A DNA stretch of 64,000 nt from Oreohelix idahoensis (lineage: Eukaryota; Mollusca; Gastropoda; Stylommatophora; Oreohelicidae). Made by a program: the position numbers and the translations under genes. Below are positions 1 to 10,529 of this stretch, piece after piece. Below the pieces are notes generated by a model. That model was given only the letters and a program-made list of their open reading frames with translations. It made no database searches and was not told the origin of the DNA. The stretch covers positions 124,001 to 188,000 of the forward strand of contig JAMPIV010014850.1 in the NCBI GenBank assembly GCA_024509875.1, given 5' to 3'. Every line of letters starts with the position of its first letter. The first letter of the stretch is position 1.

Positions 1-110
1 TCTCAGCACAGTGCACGAACTCCGTAGCACCGGCGAGGATCCAAATGTTTGTGTACAGAAATCACACATTCTACAAATATTTTTGTGGCGGGTAGGTTTG
101 AATTTAAGTT
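1..110 (+). repeat. Interspersed repeat P, copy 1
   Basis: About 100 bases closely match 55885-55990; both contain gtgcacgaactc, agcaccggcgag and aatatttttgtgg. The function is not recognised. It lies just upstream of a LINE fragment here, but in the second copy it is next to a LINE fragment of opposite strand, so it is probably an independent repeat. Confidence 0.6.
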
Positions 111-149
111 CATGGCACGCCACAGGAGGATTAGGCATGTATTTGTTGA

Positions 150-880
150 AGGCCTTGTATTTGATACCTCTCTCTCAAAAGCTTAAAACATCGTCAGTTT
201 TACTGACTCAGTGTCTGCCATTCAAGCTCTGGAAGGCAGTGGACATTATAGAACTGAACTAGGCAAACTAATCCTGGATGCTGGTCAACTTATCACTTCC
301 TATGGCTTCAGAATAGTTATGCAGCGGATCCCTGGTCCCTCAAATACACCAGGTAATGACAGAGCAGCCAGATTAGCAAATAAGATATGATGACAAGAAC
401 AACCACTCACTGCAACAACTCTCCAAACAGGCAAATCAGTCATACAAACAACAAACAAAGAAACTTGCCTGAACAGATGGGCCATGGGAAACACTGAGAG
501 AGAGGTTTACAGACATAATTATGGCCGGTCGTGATCCTAATGACAACATCGACCATCTTACAAGGAGGGATCAGTGCACCATTTTTTTTCGGCTCAGAAC
601 ACAACACACACCACTCAACAATCACTTGAACAGAATCCAACCACAACACTCTCCAGAGTGCCAGCTATGTAACTACTCATACGAAATTGTTGACCACCAC
701 CTCTTTGAGTGCCCAACACTCGATGATCTTAGGATCATTCTCCTTCCTCCCAGGCCAGATAAGTGGAACACCCTGTATGGAGAAACAAAACAAATTGTGA
801 AAACATGCAGATATCACTACACGGCATTGGGCCGAATGGCGAGAGCCCAAGCGCCGCTGGATCAATAACAACAACAACAA
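150..880 (+). pseudogene. Non-LTR retrotransposon 3' end: RNase H domain plus zinc-knuckle tail (LINE-1a)
   Basis: Fragment of a LINE polyprotein of the type that carries an RNase H domain after the RT (I/Nimb-like by domain layout). In frame pieces, 195-390 encodes an RNase H segment with TDSVSAIQALEG and GNDRAARLANK; the usual catalytic Asp of the last motif (ADRLA) reads Ala here. Stops and shifts follow. An open stretch at 521-868 then gives the C-terminal tail with RLRTQHTPLNNHL and a Cys/His cluster CQLC...HHLFEC. The frame ends at an AAC-rich 3' tail (865-880). RT and endonuclease are absent, so this is a 5'-truncated dead copy. Its last about 40 bases (824-860) are shared with the SINE-A tail. 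Confidence 0.8.
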
Positions 881-884
881 AGCC

Positions 885-1010
885 TATGCTTCTTTGGGAG
901 CTGAACGTTAATGACGGAGTGACTGATTGATTCAAATAGTACCATACGGAGCATGGAACTACTACTGCTGTTGGGCCCCTTGCAGGTAGCCTGCACCAAA
1001 AAGTCACATG
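885..1010 (+). repeat. Repeat Q, copy 1 (LINE 3' tail)
   Basis: Shares gactgattgat, ggagcatgg, cccttgcaggtagcctgcacca and agtcacatg-type words, in order, with 5092-5230. In the second copy it directly follows a LINE C-terminal frame, so it is probably that LINE's 3' untranslated tail. Confidence 0.5.
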
Positions 1011-2200
1011 CCCCAGCAGCGGTAGCTTTTGTGTAGTAGTGTCGTGTAACGACTTCTCACCGACTTTTTCTTCTGTCTATTATTTTATTCCTCTACAACC
1101 ATTTCTCCTATCACTAGACAAGAAACCAAAAGTCTCTCCCTCTAGTCTTATATTACACAGTATGTGCTAGCTCAGAATTCACACGGTCAAGGGCAATAAG
1201 TTATTCCCTTAGCGAAAGTCATTCCACTTGGAAGGTAAAACAGTGCTACGACATGTCCGGAAGTTGACCCTTTGTTTATGTCACGAACTGGACGCACGTA
1301 AATCAGGGAAGGGGCAGGAACCCTGCCTTAGGCCGCAAGAACATACACAGGGATACTAGGGCCAGTTAAAATGAAGATAACTTGATACCCCTGGGACCAA
1401 AATAGAATTTGCAACAATGCCACCCAAGAGGTCACCCACCCCTGCCCGGGAACAGCCATCCTGGAATTGTGGAGGGAATTTTAAGTCATTCTATTTGTAA
1501 CCATCATTCGAAGCAGATGTGAGCTTATGGGCCTCGATCGAGGCTACTTTGTGGTTGAAAAATCGGTGAGGGTTCAGTTGATCGAAGTAAGTAGATCTAA
1601 TACTGATGATTTTATAACATAAATAATCATATGTTTATCCACAGCTTATTATTGCAGTACCTTCTGTTAAGCAGTTTTAAATGTATTTCCATTTTCAGTG
1701 ACAATAATTGTTATTTGCATATTTACAGATCACTCAAACTAATTAATGAGTTTGCAGAGGTCATAGACCTAATTAACCACTGATCTTTATCTCACATCCT
1801 GGCAGAAATAAGACAGGGTTAAAATAATTGATGTATATTATTGTTGTTACTTTGTGATTTGCATATTGACCCAAGCAAAACAGAAGTGTATTAGTGGTCC
1901 TTCTATTTTCTATTTCTTATAAGGCTTCAATGTTCTCTGTCAAAACTACAAACTTGATAAAAGTGTTCTCAATCACACTTCTTTTGCCTTTGTCTCATAG
2001 TGGACATTAATGTGGTTTTCATCATGGAATGTTCTTTACAATATATTTAATGCAATCCTATGCATATACCATGTTGTGTGATTAAAGAGCTATTTTATTA
2101 TCAGTTATATGAATGTTATTTTCAACAGGAACCAGGACTTTAAGAATGTTCACAAGTATTTAGCTATTTAATGAATTTACCACTTGACTGACAAAATGTA
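1011..2200. other. No gene recognised
   Basis: AT-rich stretch without a long open frame, recognisable domain, or repeat shared with the rest of the window. Confidence 0.5.
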
Positions 2201-2290
2201 AGTCAGCGGTTCTCAGGCCCTTGAGACAATGACTACCCTCCAAATGATTTACTGCTCGAGTAGCAAGAAAGTAAATCATTGGTTCTCAGA
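2201..2290 (+). repeat. Tandem repeat of about 70 bp, left half
   Basis: The word ggttctca recurs at 2208 and 2281 (73-bp step) and again at 3133 and 3203 (70-bp step). The units also share gaca.tgac..cc and tactgctc. The LINE fragment 2293-3078 sits inside the second unit, so the array was split by its insertion. Confidence 0.6.
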
Positions 2291-2292
2291 CC

Positions 2293-3078
2293 TTGGCAAA
2301 AGCAACAGAAAATGGAGGTGGGGGTGTCTTTCTGACCTTAAGCACTGGTGTAGAAAAAAGGCTGTCAGTGGCGACAGGACGATTCTCCAGCAACTTCAGA
2401 GCAGAGGCCTTGAAAACTGCAGCAGAGGTTATATTGACAGAAGAAACGACAGAGAGAAGAGTTGCTTTCTTTATTGATGCACAGTCAGTAATTGCAACGT
2501 TGAAAAGCCAAAATAATACAGACCTGGATGATCTCATAGTAGTGCTCCACAAACTTTGTCAACGATTCAAAAGTGTTGTGATCCAATGGATCCCATCTCA
2601 TTGTAATATCGCCGGCAATGAAGAGGCTGACAGAATGGCAAAAGAAGGTTCACATCTACCTCAGCCTGATGCAAGCATAACTTTTGAGGAGGCAAAGAGT
2701 TTTATCAGAATCAGTTACAGAAACAAATGGAATGTAGAACATCCAGGGCACACACAGAATGATGCTTACTACCAGCTCCACAGAAGAGAATAAGTGGTAA
2801 TCTTCAGACTCCGCACTGGCCACAACAGATTGAGATACCATCTATTCAACAAGCTAAAGATAGGAACTACCGATCAGTGTAACTGTGGCACTGATAAAAT
2901 GACTGCTGAACATCTGCTTCAAAGTTGCCCCTTATATGTGGTACAGAGAACGTGCATATGGCCGACGCCAGCTCCTTTCGTGGAAATGCTTTACGGGGAT
3001 TCAAATAGCCTCAAACTGACTACTGCTTTCTTTGAGAACATTCAAGTGGATGTCTGAGAGTGTACGAAGAAGAAGACC
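2293..3078 (+). pseudogene. Non-LTR retrotransposon 3' end: RNase H plus zinc-knuckle tail (LINE-1b)
   Basis: A single frame from 2293 to 3057 is broken only by a TAA at 2791-2793. The N-terminal part is RNase H, with RAEALKTAAEV (Glu), FFIDAQSVIATL (Asp) and WIPSHCNIAGNEEADRMAKEG-type end motif (His, Asp). The first catalytic Asp motif lies upstream of the truncation and is missing. The tail after the stop has VIFRLRTGHNRLRYHLF and a Cys/His cluster (CNCG...EHLLQSC), like the copies at 55521 and 21937. The 3' end runs into gtacgaagaagaagacc, a GAA-rich tail resembling the SINE-B tail. Relatives read a Gln codon at the stop. Truncated, inactive copy. Confidence 0.85.
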
Positions 3079-3125
3079 TTGGCAGCAATGACACCCCAAC
3101 ATGTTAAAGCAGCATAGGAAACAAT

Positions 3126-3275
3126 AACCGGTGGTTCTCAAACCATTGTTGACAGTGACCCCAAAATTAAAATACTGCTCTATGGGCACTAAGTGAACCA
3201 GTGGTTCTCAACCATTTGATGACCCAAGCCCATACCTCACAGTTTGTGAAACTCATTGCCCACATGGAGAAAACC
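3126..3275 (+). repeat. Tandem repeat of about 70 bp, right half
   Basis: Two further ggttctca-headed units (3133 and 3203) continue the array interrupted by the LINE. The motif resembles hAT terminal repeats (agtggttctcaac), but all four copies have the same orientation, so no inverted pair is seen. Confidence 0.55.
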
Positions 3276-4890
3276 ACTGCTGTAAATAAGCAGACAACCA
3301 GATAGAGACCGAGAACTCACTCAAGATACGCAATAATGTCAGTTAAGAAGGAGTATTTCATAGATAACAGATCACACACTGTTACTGTATGGTAGTTAGC
3401 ATTGTGTTAATTTAATTTCTGATGGACGCTTACCGGCCATCAGACTTAGGAGATGATTGCTCTTGAAACCACTAATGGGACTTCAATTGTTTCCAGTCAA
3501 CCCAGGTTGCGGTTACAAGGTAGTAACCCAGGTTGCTGTTATAAGGTACTAACCCACGTTACGAGTCCACGGTACCAAAGATTACTCCTACCCACCATAC
3601 CCTATTAATCAGGTTACCATACCAAACCATATCCTATCACCCAGTAACCATACCACACATCCCATAAGCAGAAGAGGTATTCAGCAGAGGTGACTTACCC
3701 CATCCTTATCTGTGATGTGCACTGAGTCCAGGGAAGACAACTCTGACACCCTCTGAACCAACTGAACTGTTATGAGACCTAAGTGCTGGGGCAGACCAAA
3801 CCAAGAGAGTCCGAACACCAATCATCTCCGCAGCTACTTCAGTCCTTGAGGAGATGAGTATTAACACTTACCAGAAAAACTACCATAGAAAAGATCTTCT
3901 GGTCCATATGATGACATACTAGTTGTTTTTTTCTAAACAGTAGAGCTAAACTCTTTTTTTCATATTTATATGTATATTCAGATATGTGAGAATCTATACC
4001 CTTTTATTCAATTTAATTTAACAGCGTCTGTTGTTATTTTTCTTGTTAACTTTATTTGGGTTGTATTTTGTTTTAAATATAAATCTACACCCTGGGGGCT
4101 CAGCCATAATTCAATTAACTTCTTTTGGGTCGGGATATTTTAATTGTGGCTGGGCACCAAATCTCTTATCCAACTATATGTACTATACATAGTCCTTTGT
4201 AGGATTTCGGATAAAGAATTTATCGCCTAGAGAATATCCTGTTTAGTGTCACCAGAATTATCTTTTAAGTAAATTTCTAGTACACTAATTCACGAGGAGA
4301 GGCAGTTCCATTACGAACTCGTAAACTATCAATAAGACATTATTATCTTTATAAATCCATTCCATCCTATCTGTCCCTTCTCCTCAAAAGTATCCCACGA
4401 CAAGTAGTCTGAATGTTTCTACCTGAGGATGTCTTTGTCTTGAGTTAATTTCCTGCAAATTGTCTTTTTGTTGTTGTTGTTAACTTTTTATGTCTTCAGT
4501 GTTTTCATTATGTGGTAGGGGTTTTTTGTTTTGTGGCGTGTTTCTATGTGTGTCCCAGTGTAACATTCTAAGTTGCATTAACGAGAATGAGTGTAAACGA
4601 ATAGCGACAAACCAAAAATTGTTATTAAAAACATAAAAAGGTATAGATAATGATGATGATGATAGATTCTGTGTTCGACTTTCAGAGAGAGAAAGAGAGA
4701 AGAGGAGAGAGAGCTATCATTCAGACAATACCACTTCTCTGTCTATCGTTGTTTTTTCGTTATATACCACAAAAGGGCCCTGGCCTCATATAACCTTTCT
4801 GAGTCAGACACAGATATTATGTGGGTACGTGTATCTGTAAGACAGAGATAGTCTAATCACAAATGAACCAATCGATGAATCGTCGCGTTC
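3276..4890. other. No gene recognised
   Basis: No coding frame or known repeat. Short direct repeats (aacccaggttgc-type, about 31 bp apart) occur at 3497-3560. Purine repeats lie near 4685-4712 (gagagaaagagag). Confidence 0.45.
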
Positions 4891-4893
4891 TGC

Positions 4894-5112
4894 ATGGTCA
4901 GAATACTCACATGTACTATTAAGCCGGCGGGGAAAAGAAAATTCCATACCGATGTATGTGGAGTAGGGGTAGACCGGAAAACACGCGGAGAAGAGAACTG
5001 GAGACATACATGGAAAGACCTTGAGTTGATGACACGTAACAAGAGAACGTGGCATGTGCATGCTGAAGGACTATGCCCAAACATTGGGGAACTGAAGGCT
5101 GCTGACTGATTG
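4894..5112 (+). pseudogene. LINE C-terminal tail fragment
   Basis: A 71-codon open frame ends ...TRGEENWRHTWKDLELMTR...HVHAEGLCPNIGEL. The same GEENW...TWKDLELMAR block occurs on the minus strand at 7411-7548, so this is the conserved C-terminus of one LINE family. Only the last part survives. Repeat Q follows as the likely 3' UTR. Confidence 0.6.
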
Positions 5113-5235
5113 ATGTATGTATATATAGTATTTCATCGTTACCAGCACTTTCCTTTGCGCTGCGTAAGGAGCATGGGCCATAACCGCAGTTGTCCCCCTT
5201 GCAAGTAGCCTGCACCAAGCAGTCACATGATCTTG
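5092..5235 (+). repeat. Repeat Q, copy 2
   Basis: Matches 885-1010 (gactgattgat, ggagcatgg, cttgcaagtagcctgcacca, agtcacatg) and directly follows the LINE C-terminal frame. Confidence 0.5.
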
Positions 5236-5300
5236 TGATCTTGGAGCGGTGATTTATGTGGTAATTTGTTTTACATGATGAGGTTACCAGCCCCTGCGCA

Positions 5301-5360
5301 ACCTCCCCTTGTACAACCTCCCCTTGTACAACCTCCCCTTGTACAACCTCCCTTTGTACA
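5301..5360 (+). repeat. 15-bp minisatellite, 4 copies
   Basis: Four consecutive units of acctccccttgtaca; the fourth has one change (ccctttg). Confidence 0.95.
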
Positions 5361-5502
5361 ACATTCTAGTGGGTGCAGTGGTACTATTCTTTCTTTGCCT
5401 CTTAAGAGATCCCCCGGGAACTTCACCAGGCATAGGCGTGGTATATCATAAATGTAAGTTTACAAACAATCAGGGGTTTAACAGAATATTTGTATCCACT
5501 GA

Positions 5503-5781
5503 TTTTTTTTTTTTTTCTCTAACCAGCGGCACTCGAGCTTTCCAGCCCTTTTGGCCCAATGACATGTCATTGCGAGGCTGGGGAGACAGTGGACTTTCCT
5601 TCCAACCCGGTCAGGAGCTTCGCTACTTCCCATCCACAGAGGGTTTATCTGCAGGAGACGTTCAGGTTATTCAGTCAAATTCCCCGTCGATGACACTCCT
5701 ACAAATGCCGGCGCCCGAGCTTGAACCTTGAAAATCTGGTCGCTAGCGCAACGTCTTAACCATTACACCAGCGCGGCTCCC
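5503..5781 (-). mobile_element. tRNA-derived SINE-A, copy 1, with target-site duplication
   Basis: Minus-strand SINE. The head (upper end) begins gggagccgcgctggtgtaat, the same tRNA-like head as the copy at 12160. The body matches that copy, and the tail ends in a T/A run at 5503-5516. The direct repeat gtatccactga flanks it at 5492-5502 and 5784-5794, proving insertion by retrotransposition. The B-box region is changed (ggttcaagctc in minus sense). The tail before the poly-A (ttgggcc...gccgctggtta) is the block shared with the LINE at 824-860. Confidence 0.93.
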
Positions 5782-5794
5782 AAGTATCCACTGA

Positions 5795-6545
5795 TTTAAG
5801 GAAAAAGAAATGGTTCACCGATCAGATATGACGAATCCAGACAGTCAGCCGCCCGTCCTTTTCAGGGCTAATATTAGTCAAGCGTCAAAATTTGATGTAA
5901 AAAATATCACACAACATACCCCAACTATAACCGAAATTAACCACATCGGGTCCGGTTGGGCAGTGTGTCAAAGCTCTATAATATACTAAAAATAATTTAT
6001 TTTTGTTTAGCCGACCAGACTCATCGAACGCCTCAATCTGACAAACGTCGAGCAAACTTCAACCTTTCTGCTAACAATTTTTTTTATCCATGCCTCAGTC
6101 CCTGCTCTCTGGGTCATCGCTTTCCCGACTAACGCCCATAATCTCTTCTCTTTACAAACCCCCGTCCCTCGGTGGCACATTCCATTGACAACCGAGTGTT
6201 CCTGGGATATAAGTGACTTTTCAAGATTTGGAAAGCAGCGATTGGAAGAGAGGGATCATTAGCGAAGATTGATCTGATTGGCTGACGTAAAATCTGTGCT
6301 CTCAGAATGGCGGGGTAGGAGAATATAGGTAAAGAGTCGATACTCGTACAAAGGAAATGCTTACGTTACGGCCGCAAGGCCTTCGCCAGGGATAAAGGAA
6401 CTAACAGAGAACAGAAAGAAAATGAGAATTAAGTTTAACACATACAAATTATACGACCCGAAAAATGGACATAATCGGCAAAGTTATCATTGATTCCAGT
6501 ATCGAGCAGATAGTAATTCAAAAGGATTCGACCTGCTCTCACAGC
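5795..6545. other. No gene recognised
   Basis: No coding frame seen. A histone-like hairpin, gtccttttcagggc, stands at 5855-5868, perhaps a SINE-B relic. Confidence 0.4.
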
Positions 6546-6547
6546 CT

Positions 6548-6930
6548 GCATCATCATCATCAAGTGTCATGCCCGGTGGCGTAGGTGACCATGTTTCTCC
6601 ACAACTTCCTGTCTGTAGTACTACTGATCAATTCTGTTGTTGACATCTCTCCATGTCATGATGTCAAACTGACCAGAATAATCTCTCTTTGTCGTCCTAT
6701 ATCTCGTTTTTCCTTCTATCTCTCCTGTTGTGACGATACACTCCAGCTTCCTTCTTCTCATAACATGCCTAAAGACAGTGGATTGCTTCCTTACCTGAGG
6801 AATAAGTTTATTTGTGCACTGACATCATTCAGGACATCATCATTACTCATTTCAGCTGTCCATAGTATTTTTAACATTCTTCTGTAAAACCACATCGCTG
6901 TGTCCGCCAGTGTTCCGTTTTCAATCTGAG
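6548..6930 (-). pseudogene. LINE RT C-terminal/3' end fragment
   Basis: Minus-strand translation in broken frames gives a LINE tail: NGTLADTAMWFYRRMLKILW, then stops, then DRKLWRNMVTYATGHDT before a GAT-repeat 3' tail (plus-strand catcatcatcatcaagtg at 6548-6565). The ATGHDT end and GAT tail match the fragment at 39364-39505 in type. Several stops and shifts; inactive. Confidence 0.65.
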
Positions 6931-7079
6931 TGTACATTTCCTTCTAATCATGCAGAAATTTATTTCAGCCATTCATAATAATCACCATCAACCCCATCAT
7001 CACCATCAACAGCATCATCACCATCAATACCATTACCACATTTCAGCTCCCCAAGCAGCAAAGACCTTCATCAAACCTA

Positions 7080-7411
7080 TGCCAAGTCTTCAAGTCCCGT
7101 GCGGAACCCACAGACGCAGCAATAGAGAATGCAGTCAGCGACTTATAGCTTGACTGCTTGCGTCAGGGTGAGCGAACCAGAGCTGACCAAGACCCTACTT
7201 CACCTCCACGTGGTGATCCTGGAAACAGGCTGCGTCACTGCAGTTTGGCTGAGAGAGTAGGGATCGAAGAGGGAAGGCAAACCCGGTCCCCAAAAAAATG
7301 CCGTGCTGAAGTCGCATGTGTCGGCCGAAAGGCGCAGATATCGCAGATCCGCTGCAAGCAGACACAACGCAACCAACGTCCTTTTCAGGACAAACGAGGA
7401 AGAAGAAGAAG
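7080..7411 (+). mobile_element. SINE-B-like repeat, copy 1
   Basis: About 320-bp repeat found three times in this window (also 30366-30690 on plus, 50925-51240 on minus). It runs from gacgcagcaatagag... through cacctccacgtggtg and ggcaaacccggtcc to a 3' hairpin gtccttttcaggac (7378-7391), followed by a purine tail gaggaagaagaagaag (7396-7411). No clear tRNA A/B boxes were found, so the promoter class is open. The minus strand is open for about 70 codons in all copies; I read this as a shadow because the GAA tail marks the plus-strand 3' end. Confidence 0.75.
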
Positions 7412-7600
7412 TCACGTGCCATCAGTTCTAGGTCTTTCCATGTCTTCTTCACCCTCATCCAGTTCTCTTCTCCATGTATTCTTCTGTCTTCCAAAACCTC
7501 TCTTATCCTGGGGGTTCCAGGAAAAGAACTGCCAGGTAACGCTATCAACAGGTGTTCTCAACGTGTGTCCTATCCATCTCCAGCGACTTCTTCAGCCCTT
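7411..7600 (-). pseudogene. LINE C-terminal tail fragment
   Basis: Minus-strand frame from 7548 reads ...HGEENWMRVKKTWKDLELMARD, the same C-terminal block as at 4894-5112. The fragment abuts the GAA tail of SINE-B copy 1, suggesting insertion of one into or beside the other. Confidence 0.55.
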
Positions 7601-7624
7601 ACCCCCCCCCCCCTTTTTTTTAAA

Positions 7625-8203
7625 GCATATTTACATACAATGCTAGAAAACTCTATACAACGCGTTACAAAGGAGGTAATAGGATCATCAGAACATGCCA
7701 ACCTCCTGTCCGTCGGAAAAGTGTTGTGGTCCTTTTATCTCCTGCGAAGCACAGGCAATTGTATTGATGTTTAATAAACTACTTTATTAGATGACATAAC
7801 GGGACAAATCATTAGCACTAGTTAGGTTTGAGGTTGTCACGAGATGGATTTTTGGGGCGACCTCTTTCCCATCTCTCTTTCGCTACGGCAGTAATCAGTT
7901 ACATGTTTGTACTGATTTTATTTGCGTGATTTTCCATGGTCGCACCCTAATCTTTCTGTCTCCTATGTAGCAGAATGTTTGTTTGTTCAAATATTTGACA
8001 CTGCATGTTGATGATAAACACATCACATTTGCAAGGAGCAGTGGAGGTAATATTGAACGTCAGACAAGTTGGTAACTCTTGTGTACCCACGCTTGGCCGC
8101 TACAGATTAGCCCAACAATCGCCAGCGTCTTTGCTTCAATCGCTGATACAGGCCAGTGCGCGGGACAGATAACGAGATTACCCGTCTACGAATAGATTAC
8201 TTT
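7625..8203. other. No gene recognised
   Basis: AT-rich, no feature apart from the C/T run just before it (7601-7621). Confidence 0.4.
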
Positions 8204-8208
8204 CTGAT

Positions 8209-10529
8209 TGTGGTGAACTTCTAAATACAATATCTAAATTAAATTAAAACAGTATAGTGCATAAAGTAAAAGATAGGATAGTACTACAAAGTTTTATTGT
8301 TTTCGTCGCCTACGCCTTCAGCGTATTATTTGATAACGCCTTATCGCCGAAATAAAGGTACCAAATGCTTCTGGGTAACCTTGAGATAAACGTACCACTT
8401 TTCCAAGTTCAAGTGAAATATTTGCCTAGAATACATTGTGGAAGGGAGGGGGACGGATAGATAACCAACGCAAAACACGTCTCACATTGTTTCTAAAAAT
8501 AAAACCAACTTGCTAGCATTGCCTTAGGCGGTTTTCAAATTACGATGTAAACGTTAGAAAATGTGGACACTACGGTTATGAAAACACGCTTAGCTCTTAT
8601 TGCGAATGACGTAAATTCTCGTGTATTACGAGAGACTCTCGTATTTAGCTTGAAAGTACATGGAAAAAGAATTGAACAGGAGGTAGTTTAAAAATAAACA
8701 ACTAACATAGAAAAAAAGATGGAATTTTGAACCAAGCCACTTAGCCCCATAAAAATCATATATTCGTGTACCTGAAGACTTGCTGACTAAGAATATGTTG
8801 TTAATTACCTAAATAGTCCATTGAATAATCAAATATTGGTAATAATACATAGAGAATCGGAGATACTGTCAGGTCAAGTCATGTCTGCTTAGATTGGATA
8901 GCATATTTTTTGGGGGGAAAAAAGTAGGTGACAGAAAGGCTAAGATAGTACGATGAAGGGGATTGGATGAAATTTGAAGGAAGCCGTAATATTATTGGCT
9001 GACCTAATATACAAATCTAGTTGGTACTTGTAAAGCATAGTGGTTTGAGATATTTTTTTTAAGAATTCATTCAAAAAAAAAAAAAATGCTTGGTCTCATT
9101 GGCCAAAGCCTTTTACTTTATCGAAATAGTAGGTTACTCGCTGCCATTTTTCCAAAATATTCAGAGGAGCAAAAAGTGATGAGCAGACTTGTGCTTTTTT
9201 ATTAATAATACTACCATCTGAAAGCAGTCTGAACAGAAGCAGTGATAAAAGTGTGCCATATTCGATTGCATAATTCATCGTTACTTGTTTATATTTCCTT
9301 GATATGTGGTAAGATTGATTTTATTGACTTTTTAATTAAAAAAAGGGTGTGTGAAAAAAGAAAAGGCCATGTAAAAGATTGTAATTAAATGGTTCCATGG
9401 CAGACTTAGGCATGACCTAGATGTTGATCCATCATATAAGGGACTATCTAAGAAGTTTAAGACTACATGACTATATATATGATGGTCATACAGGAACATT
9501 ACACCTATCTTATTGCATGGAAAAGATTACTGCAGGAATGACAGAGGCGTAGCATCCATTAGGGAAAAGAAAAAGAAAACTGGTACCATTTGTTCCATCA
9601 AACTAAAGGGGAGAAGCAGGGTTGTCAGAGAGAGCTGACCATGTTCTTTTGTATGTATGATTTCATGTACATTAGGAGGAATTAGCTTGATATTAAGACA
9701 GAACCATAACTTGCATTGACAGGGGTTCCTGCTGGCACTTGTCTGGTGCTAGTACTCGCTCATTGAAGAAGTCTGCACGATTTCTAAGAGTCTCTGGTAC
9801 CTGCTTGTATTAGAGAAGTTCAAGACCAGAGGAGACTGAAGTGTTTGGCCAAACCCACTACAACTGCTGTGATTCCAGGACCCAGATAAGTGAAATATCT
9901 GGCCTGGGACAACTTATCACGATTAAAGAAAAATCTCCGGTCTAGACAAAACGTTCCTCCAAAGAATAAATGAACAATCCTAGTGAAACAAAAGACAGTG
10001 GAATGATGACAATTCCCACCCTGCTTCCCAGTACCTGTAGTTAAATAGAGTAATTAACATCAACTTGAAAAATTATAACAATGTACTATGGACATATTGT
10101 TTGTTGTATGTAAATATCTTTATATATATTTGTAAATATACCTATCCATCTAAATTGATTCTCACTGAACTATAGTCCTGACCAAAACAACTTTAGGCTC
10201 AGGACCAATTAAGTTTAACAAAAGATATTTTAAATATAAAATTTAACAGCTGGAGTTAGTTGAGTTTATCATAGTAATTAGTATATGTTTATATATGTTT
10301 TTGTATTGAGATTCTTTAACAACACTCTTACAATACCCTAGACACCTTATGTAGCTTTCAGTCACGCTAGTCAAAAAAGAATATAACTTAGAGTGAGATC
10401 GTAATGTGGTAACAAGGAAGGTACTCTGTAATACAGTTGTTCATTGTTTACCTCATAGACCTTCACAGCTGATCTCACTCAAGTACAACTATATGCACAC
10501 CATTCTTCTTAACATCAAAACACACCACA
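8209..10529 (+). mobile_element. Solo LTR, gypsy family B, copy 1
   Basis: 2,321-bp unit starting TGTGGTGAACTTC and ending CACACCACA, that is TG...CA with 7-bp inverted ends TGTGGTG/CACCACA. It aligns along its length with 39828-43488 once the mariner there is removed. Its 3' part (cttcacagctgatctcac) is the reverse complement of the start of LTR-A, so it belongs to a related gypsy family in plus orientation. No PBS, PPT or pol is adjacent, hence a solo LTR. Flanks are ctgat and atgat, a 5-bp TSD with one mismatch. Its uninterrupted sequence at about 10283-10286 is the empty site for the mariner in copy 2. Confidence 0.85.

Noticed and set aside
4090..4110. Gypsy PBS candidate tgggggctcag
   Set aside because: Only the first 9-10 bases agree with the proline PBS and no LTR end precedes it.
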